Source of the DNA: Bradyrhizobium sp. LTSP849
GTDB taxonomy: Bacteria; Pseudomonadota; Alphaproteobacteria; Rhizobiales; Xanthobacteraceae
Direction of reading: 5' to 3'
Length of the DNA: 64,000 nt
Assembly (NCBI RefSeq): GCF_000938255.1
Contig: NZ_JYMR01000056.1
Location: forward strand, 62,001 to 126,000
The notes beneath the pieces were generated by a model, which was given only the letters and a program-made list of their open reading frames with translations, was not told the origin of the DNA and ran no database searches. Of the stretch, positions 60,240 to 64,000 are shown one piece after another. Every line of letters begins with the position of its first letter. The stretch's first letter is position 1. The position numbers were made by a program, and so were the translations under genes.

Positions 60240-61042
60240 TGGACGAGCGGTTTTCCGGCTTTGGTGCCTTCATCCTCTACACGATCACGGCCGGCATGAT
60301 GATCTTCATCCTGGCACCGCTCCTGCTGGTCATGGCGGCGTCGGTCTCCGATACCTATTTCGTGACGTTTCCTCCGCAAGGCTTCACTCTGAAGTGGTAC
60401 GCCAAGGTTCTGCAAGACCGTGATTTCCTCGAAGCGATGCGGCTGAGCATCCTGCTCGCGCTCGGCACGACGGTCGGATCGCTCCTGTTCGGCGTGCCGG
60501 CGGCCTTTGCGCTTGTGCGCGGCAATTTCTTCGGCCTGGCCGCGATCAAGGGGTTTTTGCTGTCGCCGCTGATCTTCCCGGCGCTGGTGACAGGCCTGGC
60601 ATTGCTTCAGATTCTCACGAAGCTCGGCTCCCAGGATGCGCGGGTGAATCTTCTGATCGGGCACATCGTCGTGACGTCGCCCTATGTTATCCGGACCGTC
60701 GTCACCAGTCTTCAACTGGTGGACGAGAATCTGGAGGATGCCGCGCGCACGCTCGGCGCGAGCCGGTTGCTGACGTTCTGGCGCGTGACGCTGCCGCAGA
60801 TCGCCTCCGGCGTCGCCGCCGGCGGACTGTTCGCCTTCATGGTGTCCTTTGACAACTACCCGGTCACGATGTGGCTGGCGAACTCGGAATATTCCCCCGT
60901 GCCGCTCGTCCTGATGCGGCAGTTGGTCAACGTCTTTGATCCATCCGTGCCTGCAATGTCGACGATCATCATCCTGATGGCGATGGTCGGTGTTCTGCTG
61001 CTGGAGAAGCTGGTGGGCCTGCGCCGCGCGCTGGCCGCCTGA
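60239..61042 (+). CDS. ABC transporter permease, spermidine/putrescine (PotC) type
   Basis: A 267-residue permease with six predicted helices. The EAA loop reads NLEDAARTLGASRLLTFWRV, and SFDNYPVTMWLAN is typical of PotC/YdcV-like members. CAGGAGG lies seven bases upstream of the ATG, and the ATG shares a base with the stop of the partner permease. The two permeases should form the heterodimeric channel of the importer. Confidence 0.92.
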   Translation: MDERFSGFGAFILYTITAGMMIFILAPLLLVMAASVSDTYFVTFPPQGFTLKWYAKVLQDRDFLEAMRLSILLALGTTVGSLLFGVPAAFALVRGNFFGLAAIKGFLLSPLIFPALVTGLALLQILTKLGSQDARVNLLIGHIVVTSPYVIRTVVTSLQLVDENLEDAARTLGASRLLTFWRVTLPQIASGVAAGGLFAFMVSFDNYPVTMWLANSEYSPVPLVLMRQLVNVFDPSVPAMSTIIILMAMVGVLLLEKLVGLRRALAA

Positions 61043-61070
61043 TGTTTGTTCATAGAAGGAGATTGGACTC

Positions 61071-62135
61071 ATGAGCCTGACACGTAGGACACTCATCAAG
61101 GCCGGCGCATCCGCGATTGCGCTCCCCACGATCATCAGCCGGGCGTCGGCGCAGGACGTCAAGCAACTGCATGTCGGCGTATACAACTCCGCGCTGGGCA
61201 AGCTGATCCAGAAGGAGGTCATTCCCAAGTTCGAGGCCGAGTTCAAGTGCCGCGTCTTCACGATCGAGGGGGCGACCCTCTCCAACATCGCGGCCCTCCG
61301 CGCGACCCGCGATACACCGCGCTTCAGCATGATGATGATGGATGACGTCGGCATCCCCCAGGCCAAGCAGGAAGAATTGATCGACAAGCTCGACGCGAGC
61401 AAGATTCCCAACCTCGAGAAGGTCTATCCGCGCTACCTCTTCGAGGACGGCTATGGCGTCGGCTTCTCGATCTCCAGCGCGGCGATGTTCATCAATCCGC
61501 AAGTGACCAAGCCGCTCGAGAGCTACGAGCAGATCTTCGATGCGAAGTACCGCAAGCAGATCCTGCTGAACACACCCAAGAACACCCAGAGCGTGCTGAT
61601 GCTGATTGCCGCGACGTCACTCGTAACCGGCAAGCCGTTCAAGGAAGCGCAATATCTGGTCGACAGCGGCTGGGACAAGCTTGCGCTGCTGAAGCCGAAC
61701 GTGCTGACGATCTACGACAGCGAGGCGCAGGTGCTCCAGGTTGCCCAAGGCCAGGCGACCATCGGCGGCATCGAATACTCCAAGGCGATCTACCCCCATA
61801 CGGCGAAGGGCATGCCGCTCGACATGACCTTCCCCAAGGAGGGTGCGTTCACCGGCATCAACAGCATGACGCTGGTCAAGAAGGCGCCCGAGCCGGAGCT
61901 GGCCTGTGCGCTCATCAACCGTATCCTGGAGCCGTCGGTCGCAAAAATGCTGTCAGAGCAGACGCTGAGCGCGCCGTCGGTCGGCGGAATCGATTTCAAG
62001 CCCGAAACGGCCAAGTTCCTGGCCTATCCCGACACCAAGGCGGCCGATCTCGGGCTGTTCACGCCGGACTGGAAGTTCATTGTTCCGCGCCGCGGTCCGT
62101 GGCTTGAGCGCTATAATCAGGTGTTCACGAGCTGA
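61071..62135 (+). CDS. ABC transporter periplasmic substrate-binding protein, PotD-like
   Basis: A 354-residue extracellular solute-binding protein. The signal has a twin-arginine-like TRRTLIKAGASAIALP and ends at SRASAQ. The mature part has type II binding-protein traits, such as YNSALGKLIQKEVIPKFEAE and GVGFSISSAAMFINPQ. It captures the substrate for the adjacent PotB/PotC-like permeases. Relatives bind polyamines, iron or small organic molecules; the ligand is unknown. Confidence 0.9.
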   Translation: MSLTRRTLIKAGASAIALPTIISRASAQDVKQLHVGVYNSALGKLIQKEVIPKFEAEFKCRVFTIEGATLSNIAALRATRDTPRFSMMMMDDVGIPQAKQEELIDKLDASKIPNLEKVYPRYLFEDGYGVGFSISSAAMFINPQVTKPLESYEQIFDAKYRKQILLNTPKNTQSVLMLIAATSLVTGKPFKEAQYLVDSGWDKLALLKPNVLTIYDSEAQVLQVAQGQATIGGIEYSKAIYPHTAKGMPLDMTFPKEGAFTGINSMTLVKKAPEPELACALINRILEPSVAKMLSEQTLSAPSVGGIDFKPETAKFLAYPDTKAADLGLFTPDWKFIVPRRGPWLERYNQVFTS

Positions 62136-62147
62136 GCAGGGGGTGCC

Positions 62148-63242
62148 ATGAGGTCGTCCGTAGTCAGGCTTGATCGCCTCAGCAAGGAATACAACCGAAC
62201 GGTTGCCGTCGACGACGTATCGCTCACGATCGAGCCGGGCCATTTGATCGCGCTGCTCGGTCCGAGCGGATGCGGCAAGACCACCTGCCTTCGCATGATC
62301 GCGGGCCTGATCCGTCCGACATCCGGCGACGTCTTCGTGAACGACGAGAGAGTGACCGACATTCCGGTCCATCGCCGCAACGTCGGAATGCTGTTTCAGA
62401 GCTACGCTCTGTTCCCGCATCTTACCGTCGAGGAGAACATCGCATTCGGCCTCGACGTGCGCGGGATCGCGAAGGCCGAGGCCGCGAAGAAAGTGGCTTC
62501 GGCACTCAGCCTCGTCCAGCTGTCGAACTTCGGAAAGCGGTATCCGGCGCAGTTGTCGGGCGGTCAGCAGCAGCGCGTCGCGCTTGGACGGGCGCTGGTC
62601 ATTGAGCCGGCGATGCTGTTGCTCGATGAACCGCTAGGAGCGCTCGACAAGGGGCTGCGCGAAAGCATGCAGGTCGAGTTGCGCGCCTTGCAGCGCAGGC
62701 TGGGTCTCACCACGATCATGGTCACCCATGATCAGGACGAGGCCCTGACCATGGCCGACAAGATCGTGGTGATGCGCGACGGCAAACTCGAGCAGGTCGG
62801 CTCGCCGACCGAAATCTACCAGCGCCCGACGTCGAAATTTGTGGCGAAGTTCATCGGTGCTTCGAATCTGTTCGAAGGACACGTTGAACAGAGAAGCGGC
62901 GGCGGTGCGCTCATCCGTGTTTCGCCGGAGCTGAGCCTGGAGGTCGACGAGATGCCGGCATCCGCGACCGACGCGATGATCTCGATTCGGCCCGAGTCGA
63001 TCATCGTCGAGAGGGCCGGCGAGAACGCAGCGCCACCACAGGTCAACAGCGTGGCTGCGCGTGTCGACCAGGCCATCTATAGAGGGTTCGTCAGTCACTA
63101 TTATCTGAAGACGAGCGGCGGCGAGCAGATCATTGTGTTCGAGCAGAATCAGTCGCAGCAAGCGGGACTTCGATATACCGTGGGCGAAGAGGTTGTCGCG
63201 CGATGGGGCTCTCCGAGCAATCACGTCATCGCACGCCACTGA
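62148..63242 (+). CDS. ABC transporter ATPase, PotA-type
   Basis: A 364-residue ATPase with an N-terminal ABC domain (Walker A GPSGCGKTTCLRMIAG, signature LSGGQQQRVALGRAL, Walker B MLLLDEPLGALDKG, H-loop VTHDQDEAL) and a C-terminal TOBE/regulatory domain (about 240-360), as in PotA/MalK-type importers. It completes a four-gene importer downstream of the SDR and aminotransferase genes. Its start lies 12 bases after the binding-protein stop. Confidence 0.93.
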   Translation: MRSSVVRLDRLSKEYNRTVAVDDVSLTIEPGHLIALLGPSGCGKTTCLRMIAGLIRPTSGDVFVNDERVTDIPVHRRNVGMLFQSYALFPHLTVEENIAFGLDVRGIAKAEAAKKVASALSLVQLSNFGKRYPAQLSGGQQQRVALGRALVIEPAMLLLDEPLGALDKGLRESMQVELRALQRRLGLTTIMVTHDQDEALTMADKIVVMRDGKLEQVGSPTEIYQRPTSKFVAKFIGASNLFEGHVEQRSGGGALIRVSPELSLEVDEMPASATDAMISIRPESIIVERAGENAAPPQVNSVAARVDQAIYRGFVSHYYLKTSGGEQIIVFEQNQSQQAGLRYTVGEEVVARWGSPSNHVIARH

Positions 63243-63361
63243 GGCTCGCGGGCAATCGACATCCCTTATACCCGCAGACGAACATCGTCTTGGATCGACT
63301 TCCGCTGTCTGGCTAAATTTAACGCTGACGACGCCGTGGGCGTTGGACGTGCGAGGCGTTT

Positions 63362-64000
63362 TTGTCGATTAATCATCCCAGTGCTCCCTTTGTCGGCGCG
63401 ATCGAAAAAAGCCCGAAGGTCAGCCTGATCGGTACACTCGCGATGCTGATTGAAGCGCCCGGCGACTTCGACCTGGTACAGCAGGGACGCATCTGGGCCC
63501 TGGCTGATGCACTCTCGTCCTGGCCAAATGTCCAGGAGGCCGTCATTGGCGTCACCAACGTGATGCTGGCATTTGAGCAACCGCCTGACGATCTCGGCGG
63601 GCTCAGCGCTTCGATCATCGAACTGTGGCATCGTCTGCCGGGCCGTCAGGCGGATGGCAAGCTCATCGAAATTCCCGTCGTCTACGGCGGTGAGCAAGGA
63701 TTCGACTTGCCCGCGGTCGCCGCGCGCGCGGGACTATCCGAGCGGGAGGTGATCAGGATTCACAGCGACGGCGAATATACGGTTTGCGCGGTCGCGAGTT
63801 CGCCGGGGTTCGGTTACCTCCACGGCCTTGATCCGCGCATCTTCATGCCACGAAAGTCCGTACCTTCATTGAACATGAGCGCGGGCTCAGTGACCATCGG
63901 CGGGATGCAGACCGGCGTCGCGGTCTTGACCAGTCCGAACGGATGGAATGCGATCGGCTGGGCCTCTGTTGCGATGTTCGATCCAGAGCGGACCCAGCCG
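63362..64000 (+). CDS. PxpB/KipI-type subunit (5-oxoprolinase/allophanate-hydrolase subunit 1), 3' end outside window
   Basis: The frame is open to the right edge (213 codons). Motifs of the family: IEIPVVYGGEQGFDLPAVAA, VCAVASSPGFGYLHGLDPRI and GGMQTGVAVLTSPNGWNAIG. PxpB works with PxpA and PxpC in ATP-dependent opening of 5-oxoproline, or of lactam-like substrates in related systems. No ATG or GTG is available in frame; TTG 63362 has GAGG upstream and is the only good start. The partner subunits are expected to the right of the window. Its proximity to an aminotransferase and importer suggests amino-acid or lactam use. Confidence 0.85.
   Translation, partial: MSINHPSAPFVGAIEKSPKVSLIGTLAMLIEAPGDFDLVQQGRIWALADALSSWPNVQEAVIGVTNVMLAFEQPPDDLGGLSASIIELWHRLPGRQADGKLIEIPVVYGGEQGFDLPAVAARAGLSEREVIRIHSDGEYTVCAVASSPGFGYLHGLDPRIFMPRKSVPSLNMSAGSVTIGGMQTGVAVLTSPNGWNAIGWASVAMFDPERTQP

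Noticed and set aside
1..64000. CRISPR arrays, insertion sequences or phage genes
   Set aside because: No regularly spaced short repeats, transposase motifs or phage structural genes were seen. The repeats found are gene duplications and the livF relic.

Overview
The window looks like chromosome (or a large island within it) of a high-GC alphaproteobacterium of the Bradyrhizobium/Rhodopseudomonas/Afipia type. The reasons are FixL/FixJ-like signalling, a KorAB-type 2-oxoacid oxidoreductase, branched-chain (Liv) transporters beside GntR/FCD regulators, many CoA-thioester catabolic genes and small rhizobial-style secreted proteins. The genus is inferred from gene style only.

Layout. 1-12.4 kb holds signalling genes: a 5'-truncated PAS histidine kinase facing a FixJ-type regulator, a probable small RNA with a strong terminator, a single-domain receiver, a truncated winged-helix/ATPase regulator, a giant kinase/ATPase/GAF/PAS/histidine-kinase hybrid whose last 246 codons duplicate the first kinase, an AraC regulator and a Popeye-like cyclic-nucleotide-domain membrane protein. 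12.6-21.3 kb holds a LysR/aldehyde dehydrogenase pair, two near-identical AraC paralogues about 5 kb apart, a lipoprotein hydrolase and a TetR-isochorismatase-AbrB unit with two matched operator palindromes. 21.7-33.2 kb is one long co-directional catabolic run: YWTD propeller, hydroxyacyl-CoA dehydrogenase, acyl-CoA dehydrogenase, enoyl-CoA hydratase, CoA-transferase, an orphan SdhD-like protein, a dehalogenase-type hydrolase, a molybdenum hydroxylase with a tri-heme cytochrome c, and a carboxymuconolactone-decarboxylase-like protein. It probably hydroxylates an organic acid or heterocycle, activates it to a CoA thioester and beta-oxidises it. 33.4-42.8 kb carries redox functions: NDH-2, catalase, a minimal histidine kinase, and a flavodoxin followed directly by KorAB, with small secreted proteins between.

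At 43.27 kb lies the 3' half of a tRNA-Lys(CTT), a typical attachment-site scar. It implies that a genomic island ends there and extends to the left. About 100 bp further right, a 126-bp copy of the 3' end of livF begins; the intact livF lies at 50.5 kb. Between the two copies is a 7-kb aromatic catabolic cassette (GntR, two FAD hydroxylases, periplasmic binding protein, extradiol dioxygenase, FAH-type hydrolase). Its first hydroxylase is interrupted by a single in-frame amber codon.

50.5-56.1 kb is a livKHMGF transporter on the minus strand, divergent from a GntR regulator with a palindromic operator between them. 56.2-64 kb carries two SDR dehydrogenases, an aminotransferase, a polyamine-type ABC importer and the start of a PxpB/KipI-type 5-oxoprolinase subunit, consistent with uptake and catabolism of an amino-acid-like compound.
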